Assembly (NCBI GenBank): GCA_905198295.1
Contig: CAJKBW010000060.1
Span: 1 to 18,058 of the forward strand
Length of the DNA stretch: 18,058 nucleotides
Origin: an uncultured Oscillospiraceae bacterium
GTDB lineage: Bacteria; Bacillota; Clostridia; Oscillospirales; Acutalibacteraceae
Direction: 5' to 3'
The position numbers were made by a program, and so were the translations under genes. Shown here piece by piece: positions 7,235 to 13,892 of this stretch. Under the pieces are notes generated by a model. The model did no database searches and was not told where the DNA came from. It was given only the letters and a program-made list of their open reading frames with translations. How positions within the stretch are numbered: the stretch's first letter is position 1; every line of letters starts with the position of its first letter.

Positions 7235-8491
7235 TCACAGGTGTTCTCCACGCGCGAGCTTGGCCTGCGCATCAGCGATGAACTGACGCGCATAGCGCGG
7301 CGAACGCGCCCCCCGCTCCAGCACCCAGCGTTCGGCTGCGGAAAGCAGCTCCTGCCGTTCCACTGTCAGGCCGTGATCCGCCGCCATCTGCTCGACGATA
7401 TCCAGAAAGCGCTGCTTATCCGGCATCAGGAAGGTCAGGCTGATGCCGAACCGGTCGGACAGCGATACCGCTTCCTGCACCGTGTCGCCGCGGTGCACCT
7501 CGTCCCCCTCGCGGCCGGAAAAGGTTTCCCGCAGCAGATGCCGCCGGTTGGAGGTGGCATAAATCAGCACGTTCTCCGGCCGGGAGGCAAGTCCGCCTTC
7601 GAGCACTGCCTTGAGCGCCGCAAAATTATCGTCGTTGTCGGAAAAGGACAAATCATCGATAAACACAATAAATTTCATCGGAATACCTGCCAGGTAGCCG
7701 GTCAGATCCGGAAGCTGATGCAGGAATTCCTTGGGCATTTCGATCATCCGCAGGCCCTTGGGAGCATATTCGTTAAGCAGTGCTTTGACGGTGGAGGACT
7801 TTCCGGTGCCGCGGTCGCCGTACAGCAGCATGTTATTGGCTTCAAACCCGTTGAGGAACGCCAGCGTATTATCCACCGCGATCCGCCGCTGGTATTCATA
7901 CCCTTTCAGATTGCTCAGCCGGATGGGATCCGGGTGCTCCACCGGCAGAATATGGCCGGCACGCCACAGGAAGGCGTTATGCGAAGAAAACCGGCCGCAA
8001 CCGTGTGCGGCGTGGTAAGCGGAAAGCTCCTCGCCGATCTGCCCCCACGGCACATCCATCGGCGCCGGTGCGGGCGCGCAGCCCCACAGCGGCAGCGTCT
8101 GCGCCGCCGTTCCGCACAGCGCCCGCAGTTCCTCCGCCGGCAGAACCGCCGCTTCATAAAGCACCGTCAAATCGCGCTGCGCCATATCCCGCAGATAATG
8201 ATCCGGCTGCTCTTTGGCAGACAGCGCGGCAGAAAACCGGTTATCGTCTGCCAGCACCTCTTCCGCCATCGCTCCCGGCAGGCTGTTCAGCCGGTTTTTC
8301 TGTGCCAGCAGCGCACAAAGCGCCCCCCAGCTGCGGAAAAGTTCCGGTTCCTCTTCCCTCGCCGCCGCCTCCAGCAGTGCACAAAGCGCCGCCGTCACCG
8401 GCCGTTTCAATACATTGCGGTAAATGGACAGGGACAGCATCCCCAGCCACATTTTCCGCAGCGTTTCCCTGGTCAATCCGGTGTGTGCCAT
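7235..8491 (-). CDS. DUF815-family AAA ATPase
   Basis: A 418-aa cytoplasmic P-loop ATPase. The C-terminal half is a clear DUF815 module: a lead-in GYEYQRRIAVDNTLAFLNG, Walker A GDRGTGKSS (225-233, Lys231), Walker B FIVFIDD (274-280), a sensor-1-like YATSNRRHLLRE (311-322), SLSDRFGISLTF, and a C-terminal RSPRYARQFI helix in the usual lid position. The N-terminal 190 residues are helical and variable, as is normal for the family. ATG 8491 follows a GAGAGGA box and gives the usual N terminus; the longer open frame overlaps the promoter. It is the first gene of the four-gene operon. The family is common in Clostridia and related to AAA loaders such as DnaC/IstB, but its cellular task is not established. 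Confidence 0.9.
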   Translation of the reverse strand: MAHTGLTRETLRKMWLGMLSLSIYRNVLKRPVTAALCALLEAAAREEEPELFRSWGALCALLAQKNRLNSLPGAMAEEVLADDNRFSAALSAKEQPDHYLRDMAQRDLTVLYEAAVLPAEELRALCGTAAQTLPLWGCAPAPAPMDVPWGQIGEELSAYHAAHGCGRFSSHNAFLWRAGHILPVEHPDPIRLSNLKGYEYQRRIAVDNTLAFLNGFEANNMLLYGDRGTGKSSTVKALLNEYAPKGLRMIEMPKEFLHQLPDLTGYLAGIPMKFIVFIDDLSFSDNDDNFAALKAVLEGGLASRPENVLIYATSNRRHLLRETFSGREGDEVHRGDTVQEAVSLSDRFGISLTFLMPDKQRFLDIVEQMAADHGLTVERQELLSAAERWVLERGARSPRYARQFIADAQAKLARGEHL

Positions 8492-8558
8492 TATGTTTTC
8501 CATCCTCTCGCCCGCTGCCGGCTCATGATTCTTTTCATACGCAGCACATATGTAAATC

Positions 8559-8587
8559 ATTTTACTGCCAACGGCGGGGGATGTCAA
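8559..8587 (-). promoter_or_regulatory. Consensus sigma-A promoter of the DUF815 operon
   Basis: Read on the minus strand: TTGACA (8587-8582), 17-bp spacer, TAAAAT (8564-8559). The predicted start near 8552 leaves a leader of about 60 nt. It overlaps nothing coding and drives four tightly spaced genes. Confidence 0.8.
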
Positions 8588-8869
8588 TGTAAAACACTGC
8601 CGCCGGGCAGCCGGACGGTATTCCGCACACGATCAAAAACACCAAAATATAGGAAATTCCCCCCCGGCATCCTGCCGGCGTTTTCCCTTGTGCACTCCAA
8701 AAAACGCATAAATCGTCAGCCCTACTAGAATTTGGCAATTTATTCGCTTTTTGCGAACGATTCCGACAGATTTTCGACGCCAAAACGTTCGATTTATAAA
8801 AAAACAAGAAATTAACAAACGAGAAATATAACTTTTTTTGCACTATGAATAATTTTTTCAAAATTAGCC
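8588..8869. other. AT-rich intergenic region between divergent promoters
   Basis: A 280-bp stretch without a credible gene. The part nearer sigH (about 8740-8870) is strongly AT-rich with several A and T runs. It holds a terminator-like hairpin (8664-8684), a small TTCGC/GCGAA hairpin (about 8733-8747) and two tandem near-matches to a Spo0A box on the minus strand (8761-8779). The six-frame translations across it are low-complexity and overlap both promoters. Confidence 0.6.
8664..8684 (+). terminator. Terminator-like hairpin upstream of sigH
   Basis: A perfect 6-bp stem CCGGCA/TGCCGG with a 3-nt loop is followed by CG and TTTT on the plus strand. No plus-strand gene feeds it within the window. 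It could insulate sigH from antisense reading out of the operon on its left. Confidence 0.35.
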
Positions 8870-8898
8870 TTGACATTTGCGAAAAAGTGAGGTATAGT
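8870..8898 (+). promoter_or_regulatory. Consensus sigma-A promoter of the sigH-like gene
   Basis: TTGACA at 8870-8875, a 17-bp spacer and TATAGT at 8893-8898. The leader to the GTG start is about 47 nt. Confidence 0.85.
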
Positions 8899-8951
8899 GA
8901 TGAAAGCATTACGTTATAAATGTTTTGCTGTCCCAGATGAGGTGATTTCTT

Positions 8952-9551
8952 GTGTGCGCATCCCGTGAGGTTCCGCTTTGCGATCTGAGCGATGAACAGC
9001 TTGCGGTTCTTGTACGGGATTCCTCCGAAGAGGCGTTCTCCCTATTGGTGTCACGCTGTACGGGAATGATTCAGTTTCTGGCGACCGCTTTCCGGCAATC
9101 CGGTGTGGACGCGGAAGATTTGGCGCAGGAAGGGCTTCTTGGTCTCCTTTTTGCGGCGCGCACCTTTCGTGAGAACGGCGGTGCGGCTTTCCGTACTTAT
9201 GCGTCGGTGTGTATCCGGCGGCGTATGCTTTCAGCGGTGCGGCGTGCCGGTCACGAAGCGGCGCTTTCCGGTGCCGGATGGGCAGATGCCGATCAAACGG
9301 AATGCAGCGATGCGCCCGGCAAGGCGGAGATCGATCCGGCACAGCTGGTGGTGCAGCGCGAGGATACGCAGCGGTTGGACAACCGTCTGCGCGAGATATT
9401 GACTTCACTGGAATATGAAGTGCTGATGCTGTATTTCGGCGCATATACTTATGAAGAAATCGCACAGAGGTTAGGGATCCGCACCAAGGCGGTGGATAAC
9501 GCTCTGCAGCGTATCCGCCGCAAGCTGGCAAGCCAGCCATTGTTAGACTGA
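8952..9551 (+). CDS. sigH: RNA polymerase sigma-70 family factor, SigH (Spo0H)-like
   Basis: A 199-aa sigma factor with region 2 (about residues 25-100, including DAEDLAQEGLLGLLFAARTF for core binding and -10 recognition) and a C-terminal region 4 helix-turn-helix (about 145-193). The closing segment YEEIAQRLGIRTKAVDNALQRIRRKL is very like the SigH-type ending KSIDNALQRVKRKL. In Firmicutes SigH starts the sporulation programme and controls early stationary genes. The start is GTG 8952, fixed by GAGGTGA at 8939-8945 with 6-nt spacing. It has its own consensus promoter. The usual rpmG/secE/nusG neighbours are absent. Another small alternative sigma factor is possible, but the C-terminal match makes SigH the best call. 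Confidence 0.83.
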   Translation: MCASREVPLCDLSDEQLAVLVRDSSEEAFSLLVSRCTGMIQFLATAFRQSGVDAEDLAQEGLLGLLFAARTFRENGGAAFRTYASVCIRRRMLSAVRRAGHEAALSGAGWADADQTECSDAPGKAEIDPAQLVVQREDTQRLDNRLREILTSLEYEVLMLYFGAYTYEEIAQRLGIRTKAVDNALQRIRRKLASQPLLD

Positions 9552-9584
9552 CGTCTCTCATGCAGAGCGCACAGTATGTCTTCC

Positions 9585-9636
9585 CCCGGTATTGTCCGGG
9601 AGAAATCCAATTTGTCCGTAACGGCCGCAGGCCGTT
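9585..9636 (+). other. Two hairpins in the sigH 3' region
   Basis: The first pairs CCCGG/CCGGG across a 6-nt loop (9585-9600). The second is a perfect 7-bp AACGGCC/GGCCGTT with a 3-nt loop (9620-9636). Neither is followed by a T run, so reading through into the tRNA-like sequence and the next gene is plausible. Confidence 0.45.
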
Positions 9637-9646
9637 GGGAATATAT

Positions 9647-9712
9647 GCCCGGGTAGCTTAACGAGAGCGTTGGTTTTTCCAAAAGGTGTCGGTCCGAATC
9701 CGTCGCAGGGCA
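9647..9712 (+). pseudogene. Degenerate tRNA-like sequence (tRNA remnant)
   Basis: A 66-nt stretch with a tRNA plan but missing parts. The 5' acceptor GCCCGGG and 3' GCAGGGC pair at five of seven positions. Then come TA and a shortened D arm GCT/AGC (9656-9668) lacking the G18-G19 pair, a 4-bp TTGG/CCAA hairpin with a 5-nt T loop instead of a normal anticodon arm, and a T arm with GTCGG/CCGTC (four of five pairs) and loop TCCGAAT, in which position 55 is C, not T. No CCA is encoded. It is shorter than a real tRNA (about 73-76 nt) and has no readable anticodon. It lies between sigH and the zinc-ribbon gene, 31 nt before the latter, so it could now be part of that leader. Confidence 0.5.
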
Positions 9713-9742
9713 AATTTTACTATCTTAAAGCGAGGTAACATC

Positions 9743-10021
9743 ATGTACGAAGACAAGACTCTGACCTGCAAAGAATGTGGCGCTGAATTTGTATTCACCG
9801 CCGGCGAACAGGAGTTCTACGCTGAAAAAGGCTTTGTGAACGAGCCGCAGCGCTGCAAGTCCTGCCGCGATGCCCGCAAGGCCGCTGCGAAGCCGGAGCG
9901 CGAGATGCACACGGCGATCTGCGCGAATTGCGGTAAGGAAGCGAAGGTTCCCTTCAAGCCGCGCGAGGACCGTCCTGTATACTGCAGCGAGTGCTTTGCA
10001 AGCATGAGAGGCGAAAACTAA
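9743..10021 (+). CDS. Double zinc-ribbon protein (CxxC-x17-CxxC type)
   Basis: A 92-aa protein with two Cys4 zinc ribbons. The first uses Cys9/Cys12 and Cys38/Cys41, in the zf-trcl-like pattern LTCKECGAEFVFTAGEQEFYAEKG. The second uses Cys60/Cys63 and Cys81/Cys84, spaced exactly CxxC-x17-CxxC. A basic linker (about 42-54) joins them. Such proteins are common in Clostridia and other anaerobes; nucleic-acid binding is assumed but not shown. ATG 9743 follows GAGGT at 9732-9736 with good spacing, and the longer frame from 9686 would run through the tRNA-like sequence. It ends in a strong terminator and is probably a one-gene unit or distal to sigH. Confidence 0.88.
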   Translation: MYEDKTLTCKECGAEFVFTAGEQEFYAEKGFVNEPQRCKSCRDARKAAAKPEREMHTAICANCGKEAKVPFKPREDRPVYCSECFASMRGEN

Positions 10022-10032
10022 TTCGTTTTCCC

Positions 10033-10061
10033 AATCCCCCGGACACTAAGTCCGGGGGATT
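10033..10061 (+). terminator. Strong terminator after the zinc-ribbon gene
   Basis: A perfect 12-bp stem AATCCCCCGGAC with its complement around the loop ACTAA, followed by TTCCTTATTC-type T-rich sequence, 12 nt after the stop codon. Confidence 0.85.
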
Positions 10062-10156
10062 TCCTTATTCTGCCGCACTACTTCCGGCCAATACGGCCTC
10101 GGCTGTTTTCGCGCGCCCGGTCTTCTCCCGGACGGCGCTTTCCCGCCATATGCCCC

Positions 10157-10185
10157 TTGCATTTTGACGACACAAGCGGTATAAT
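10157..10185 (+). promoter_or_regulatory. Promoter of the DUF1858 gene
   Basis: TTGCAT (10157-10162), 17-bp spacer, perfect TATAAT (10180-10185). It starts a new transcription unit after the preceding terminator. Confidence 0.75.
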
Positions 10186-10240
10186 AAATCCAGCCGGTCA
10201 TACCGTCCGGCTTATGTCAAAGAAAAAGGATGTGTCTGTT

Positions 10241-10441
10241 ATGACGATTACTAAAGATACCGTGATCGGTGATATTCTCGACATCGCGCCGGAGACGGCT
10301 CCTTGTTTTCTGGAGATCGGCATGCACTGCCTGGGCTGCCCGTCTGCCCGCGGTGAAACGGTGGAAGAAGCCTGCATGGTGCACGGCGTCGACTGCGCCG
10401 CACTGCTGGAAAAGGTCAACGCGATGATCGCCAGCAAGTGA
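10241..10441 (+). CDS. DUF1858 redox-disulfide domain protein
   Basis: A 66-aa single-domain protein of the DUF1858 type (hybrid-cluster-protein-associated redox disulfide domain). The family signature is clear: TVIGDIL near the start, GMHCLGCPSARGETVEEACMVHGVD (27-51) with the CxxC pair Cys30/Cys33, and two further Cys at 45 and 52. In other bacteria it occurs beside hybrid cluster proteins or nitrogen-oxide and sulfur redox enzymes; none is adjacent here. ATG 10241 is chosen for its AAGGA box at 10226-10230; an upstream in-frame ATG (10214) has no such site. It has its own promoter and a terminator downstream. Confidence 0.9.
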   Translation: MTITKDTVIGDILDIAPETAPCFLEIGMHCLGCPSARGETVEEACMVHGVDCAALLEKVNAMIASK

Positions 10442-10465
10442 TTTTCGCACCTGTGCGATAAGCCG

Positions 10466-10517
10466 GCAGGGGCGGCCGTCGGGATGCATCGCATCCCCGG
10501 CGGTCTCCCCTGCTTTT
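10466..10517 (+). terminator. Long terminator hairpin after the DUF1858 gene
   Basis: The outer stem GCAGGGG (10466-10472) pairs with CCCCTGC (10507-10513), with further inner pairing (GGGATGC with GCATCCC around a 3-nt loop), followed by TTTT. It separates the DUF1858 gene from trmK. No clear promoter follows it before trmK, so partial read-through is likely. Confidence 0.75.
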
Positions 10518-10552
10518 CGTTGTCCGTATTCCGTGCAAAGGAGTGACCGCTC

Positions 10553-11245
10553 ATGTTGGATAAACGGCTGCGCTGTGTGGCCGATATGGTCCGTCCCAGC
10601 AGTCGGTTGGCGGACATCGGCACCGACCATGCCTATCTCCCCGCCGAACTGGTAGCCAGCGGCCGCTGCCCACACGCCATTGCCTGCGACATCCGGCCTG
10701 GACCCGCCGACGCGGCCCGGCGCACGGTACAGGAAGCGGGACTCGCTGACCGGATCGAAGTACGGCTAGGCGACGGACTCGCTCCCCTGCACTGGACCGA
10801 AGCCGACGACATCGTGATCGCCGGCATGGGCGGGGAAACCATCGCCGCCATTTTGCGGAACGGTCTGTCGCGCTGGCTGCCGGAGGGCCGGGAGGCGCTC
10901 GGGCGCATGGCGTTCCTCCTCCAGCCGATGTCCCGTCCGGAGGAACTGCGGCGGATGCTGCTGACCGGCGGTTTTTCTCTGTTTGAGGAAAAGACCGTCG
11001 AGGAGAGCGGACACCTGTACACGGTCATGCGTGCCGGCTATACCGGCGCGCCGCCCTGTACCGACGAAGCAAGCTTCTATATCGGGGCGCTGTCGCCAAA
11101 AGACGGCGCCGCCTTCCTGCGAAAGCAGCGGATACGGCTGGCCCGGCGCGCCGACGGCCTGCGGCTGACAGACGCCCCTGCGGAAGAACGGAAACGGATT
11201 GAAGGCATACTTCGTGCCATTGACCGCCATCTGGAAAAGGAGTGA
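10553..11245 (+). CDS. trmK: tRNA (adenine-22-N1)-methyltransferase TrmK
   Basis: Methylates N1 of A22 in the D arm of tRNAs using S-adenosylmethionine. The 230-aa length is usual. Motifs: ADIGTDHAYLP (20-30, SAM-binding motif I), ACDIRPGPADAAR (44-56), RLGDGLAPL (71-79) and IAGMGGETI (89-97, the family hallmark), followed by LLQPMSRPEELRRML. The C-terminal helical tail is also typical of YqfN/TrmK. The start has AGGAG at 10539-10543 with about 9-nt spacing. It is the first gene of trmK-nif3-rqcH, and the stop overlaps the ribosome binding site of the next gene. The TrmK/Nif3 pair is a common Firmicute arrangement. Confidence 0.94.
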   Translation: MLDKRLRCVADMVRPSSRLADIGTDHAYLPAELVASGRCPHAIACDIRPGPADAARRTVQEAGLADRIEVRLGDGLAPLHWTEADDIVIAGMGGETIAAILRNGLSRWLPEGREALGRMAFLLQPMSRPEELRRMLLTGGFSLFEEKTVEESGHLYTVMRAGYTGAPPCTDEASFYIGALSPKDGAAFLRKQRIRLARRADGLRLTDAPAEERKRIEGILRAIDRHLEKE

Positions 11246-11250
11246 GCATC

Positions 11251-12003
11251 ATGACCACCATACGGGAAGTTCAGGCGTTTTTGCAGCAGAAGGCCCCGTT
11301 TGAAACGGCTGAGGACTGGGACAACGCCGGTCTGCTCGCCGGTAATCCGGACACAGCAGTAAGCGGCATCCTGCTGACGCTGGACATCACTCCACAGGCG
11401 GTGGATTTTGCCGCCGACAACGGCTTTGCATTGATTATCAGCCATCATCCGGTGATCTTCCACCCGCTGCGCCGTCTGACTCCGGACGGTGCGCCGTATG
11501 CACTGGCTCGCCGCGGCGTGGCGGCGATTTGTGCGCATACGAATCTGGACAAAGCGTCCGGCGGGGTCAACGATACGCTGGCGGCATTACTGGGACTGCA
11601 TGAAGTGCAGACTACACCGGACGGGCTGTGCCGGATCGGCGAACTGCCCGCACCGCTGCCGCCCGATGAACTGGCCGTGCTGACAGCGCAGCGGCTGCAC
11701 ACCGACATACGGCTGTGCGCGGGCGTACGGGCGATCCGACGCGTGGGGCTGTGTACCGGTGCCGGCGGCGAATTCGCCGCCGCCTTATCCGGGCAGGTTG
11801 ACGCTTTCATTACTGGTGAGGTCAGGCATCACGAGTGGCTGCAGGCCGCACAGGACGGCATCACCCTGATTGAAGCGGGTCATTATGCGACAGAAATGCC
11901 GGTCACCCGTACACTGTACGATTGGCTGAGCGCCGCATTCCCGACTGTGCGCTTCTGCATTTACGACCAGCCCGCACCCTATCGCGCCGTTTCCGGCCGA
12001 TAA
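11251..12003 (+). CDS. Nif3-like dinuclear metal centre protein (YqfO family)
   Basis: A 250-aa Nif3/DUF34 protein. Metal-ligand motifs are intact: ISHHPVIF (His65, His66), HTNLDKASGGVND (Asp100) and EAGHYATE (His211, Glu215). It is the short form, lacking the PII-like insert present in B. subtilis YqfO (about 370 aa). ATG 11251 is preferred over GTG 11242 because AAAAGGAG (11235-11242) sits at normal distance. It starts 5 nt after trmK. The family is often annotated as GTP cyclohydrolase I type 2, but the biochemical role is not settled, so the neutral name is safer. Confidence 0.92.
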   Translation: MTTIREVQAFLQQKAPFETAEDWDNAGLLAGNPDTAVSGILLTLDITPQAVDFAADNGFALIISHHPVIFHPLRRLTPDGAPYALARRGVAAICAHTNLDKASGGVNDTLAALLGLHEVQTTPDGLCRIGELPAPLPPDELAVLTAQRLHTDIRLCAGVRAIRRVGLCTGAGGEFAAALSGQVDAFITGEVRHHEWLQAAQDGITLIEAGHYATEMPVTRTLYDWLSAAFPTVRFCIYDQPAPYRAVSGR

Positions 12004-12032
12004 ATTTCCCGTGAAAGGAACACGTGATCAGC

Positions 12033-13820
12033 ATGGCTCTGGACGGAGCGCTGCTGCGCTGTCTGCGCGAAGAACTCGCCGGCAGGCTCAGCGATGCGCG
12101 CATCGATAAAATTCACCAGCCCTCCCGCGAGGAGCTGATCCTGGCCCTGCGCCGGCGGGACGGTACGGAAAAGCTGTACCTGTCCGCGCGGGCCAACTCC
12201 CCGCGCGTGCATTTCACCGGCGTGCCTCTCGAAAATCCGGCGTCGCCGCCGATGTTCTGCATGCTGCTGCGCAAACGGCTGACCGGCGGACGGCTGATAG
12301 GTATCCGGCAGCCCGGACTGGAACGCGCGCTGTATTTCGACTTCGACTGCGTCAACGATCTCGGCGACATCGTCCGGCTGACCCTAGCCGTAGAGATTAT
12401 GGGAAGGCATAGCAATATCATCCTCATCGACACGGACGGCATCATCCTCGACGCCATCAAACGGGTGGATATGGAGATGTCCTCAGTGCGCCCGGTGCTG
12501 CCCGGTCTGCCCTATGCCCCGCCGCCTGAGGAAAACGGGCGTTTTGATCTGACCGCCTGCACATCCGAAGAATTTGCCGTTCATCTGGACGAAGCGGACG
12601 TACGGCAGCGGCACGAACCGCTTTCGCGGGCGCTGCTGTCCATCGCACACGGGCTTTCTCCGCTGATCTGCCGGGAAATCGCTCACCAGACCACGCGTGG
12701 GCGGGATACCGCCGCCGACAGTCTGAGCAATGAAGAACGCAGCCGGCTCGTCTTTTATCTTGGCCGGGTCAGGCAGGCAATCGAAACCGGCGAAAACCGG
12801 AAACCGTATATCCTGTATAAACCGGACGGTTCACCGTTGGAATTCAGCTTTATGCCGATCACCCAGTACGGCCTGAACGCCGTCGGGAAGGAAATGAACA
12901 GCTTTTCCGCGCTGCTCGACGCCTTCTACGCCGAGCGGGATGCTGCCGAGCGGATGAAACAGCGCGCCCACGATATTCTCCGGCTGCTCACCAACGCCAG
13001 CGACCGCACGGCACGCAAGCTCGAACATCAGCGTGAAGAACTGGCGCGTTCCGCCAAGCGGGAGCAGAAACGCATTTACGCGGATCTGATCAATGCCAAC
13101 CTGTACGCCATTCCCCGGGGTGCCTCTTCGGCGGAACTGATCAATTATTATGATCCTGACTGTGCCGCGCTCACCGTCCCGCTGGATCCTGCGCTTTCGG
13201 CAGCGCAGAATGCGCAGAAGTATTATAAGGAATACCGCAAGGCCCAGACCGCCGAGCAGATCCTTGCCGACCAGATCCGGCAGGGTGAAGAGGAACTGCA
13301 GTATTTCGACACGGTGTTTGACGCGCTTTCCCGTGCCTCCTCCTGGCGGGAACTCAGCGAACTGCGGGAGGAACTGGCCGCCGGAGGCTATCTGCGCATC
13401 CAGCGTGGAAAACAGAAGCCGCCCCCCTCGCTCGGTCCGCTGGAATTCGTTTCGGACGACGGTTTTCGCATTCTGGTCGGGCGCAACAACCTGCAGAACG
13501 ACCGGCTGACGCTGAAAACCGCCCGCGGAGGGGATGTCTGGTTTCATACCAAAAATGTGCCTGGTTCCCACGTGATCGTCATCACGGAGGGGCGTACGCC
13601 TCCCGACCGCACGCTGGAGCAGGCGGCCATCCTCGCCGCCAGTCATTCCAAGGCGGCCGGTTCTGCGCAGGTGGCGGTGGATTACACCGAGGCGCGCCAT
13701 GTCAGCAAGCCCTCGGGGTCCAAACCGGGCCGGGTCATCTATGTCGACTATCACACCGCCTATGTGGATCCCGATCCGCTGCTGGTACGGCGGCTGACTG
13801 CCGGGAAACCCGAAAAATAA
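12033..13820 (+). CDS. rqcH: Ribosome quality control protein RqcH (NFACT/Rqc2 family)
   Basis: Binds stalled 50S subunits carrying peptidyl-tRNA and directs alanine tailing of the nascent chain. The protein is 595 aa. An NFACT-N domain opens with MALDGALLRCLREEL and continues through KIHQPSREELILALR, ANSPRVHFT and IMGRHSNIILID; central helices and a coiled coil run from about 285 to 430; an NFACT-R (DUF814) domain at about 470-580 has GRNNLQNDRLTLKTARGGDVWFHTKNVPGSHVII-type sequence and SKPSGSKPGRVIY. Positions 97-98 are Glu-Arg, where B. subtilis RqcH has the functional Asp97-Arg98. ATG 12033 matches the family N terminus; GTG 12024 is an alternative, with the AAAGGAA box at 12014-12020 between the usual distances for both. 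Older annotations call it fibronectin-binding protein. Last gene of the operon. Confidence 0.93.
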   Translation: MALDGALLRCLREELAGRLSDARIDKIHQPSREELILALRRRDGTEKLYLSARANSPRVHFTGVPLENPASPPMFCMLLRKRLTGGRLIGIRQPGLERALYFDFDCVNDLGDIVRLTLAVEIMGRHSNIILIDTDGIILDAIKRVDMEMSSVRPVLPGLPYAPPPEENGRFDLTACTSEEFAVHLDEADVRQRHEPLSRALLSIAHGLSPLICREIAHQTTRGRDTAADSLSNEERSRLVFYLGRVRQAIETGENRKPYILYKPDGSPLEFSFMPITQYGLNAVGKEMNSFSALLDAFYAERDAAERMKQRAHDILRLLTNASDRTARKLEHQREELARSAKREQKRIYADLINANLYAIPRGASSAELINYYDPDCAALTVPLDPALSAAQNAQKYYKEYRKAQTAEQILADQIRQGEEELQYFDTVFDALSRASSWRELSELREELAAGGYLRIQRGKQKPPPSLGPLEFVSDDGFRILVGRNNLQNDRLTLKTARGGDVWFHTKNVPGSHVIVITEGRTPPDRTLEQAAILAASHSKAAGSAQVAVDYTEARHVSKPSGSKPGRVIYVDYHTAYVDPDPLLVRRLTAGKPEK

Positions 13821-13827
13821 AAGCAAC

Positions 13828-13866
13828 AAAGCGCGCTGTCGGCTATCTCCGCCGTCAGCGCGCTTT
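13828..13866. terminator. Bidirectional terminator between rqcH and telA
   Basis: An 11-bp stem AAAGCGCGCTG/CAGCGCGCTTT with an inner CGGC/GCCG helix. T residues follow on plus (TTTTC) and T-rich sequence on minus. It serves both convergent genes. Confidence 0.85.
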
Positions 13867-13892
13867 TCTCTGTCCCTATTTATAACACCCTT

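Noticed and set aside
7207..7293. Longer start for the 116-aa protein
   Set aside because: It would overlap the DUF815 gene by 59 nt and adds an Arg/Ser-rich tail that is the shadow of that gene.
8562..8909. 115-aa minus-strand open frame between DUF815 and sigH
   Set aside because: It covers both divergent consensus promoters, has no ribosome binding site and low-complexity content.
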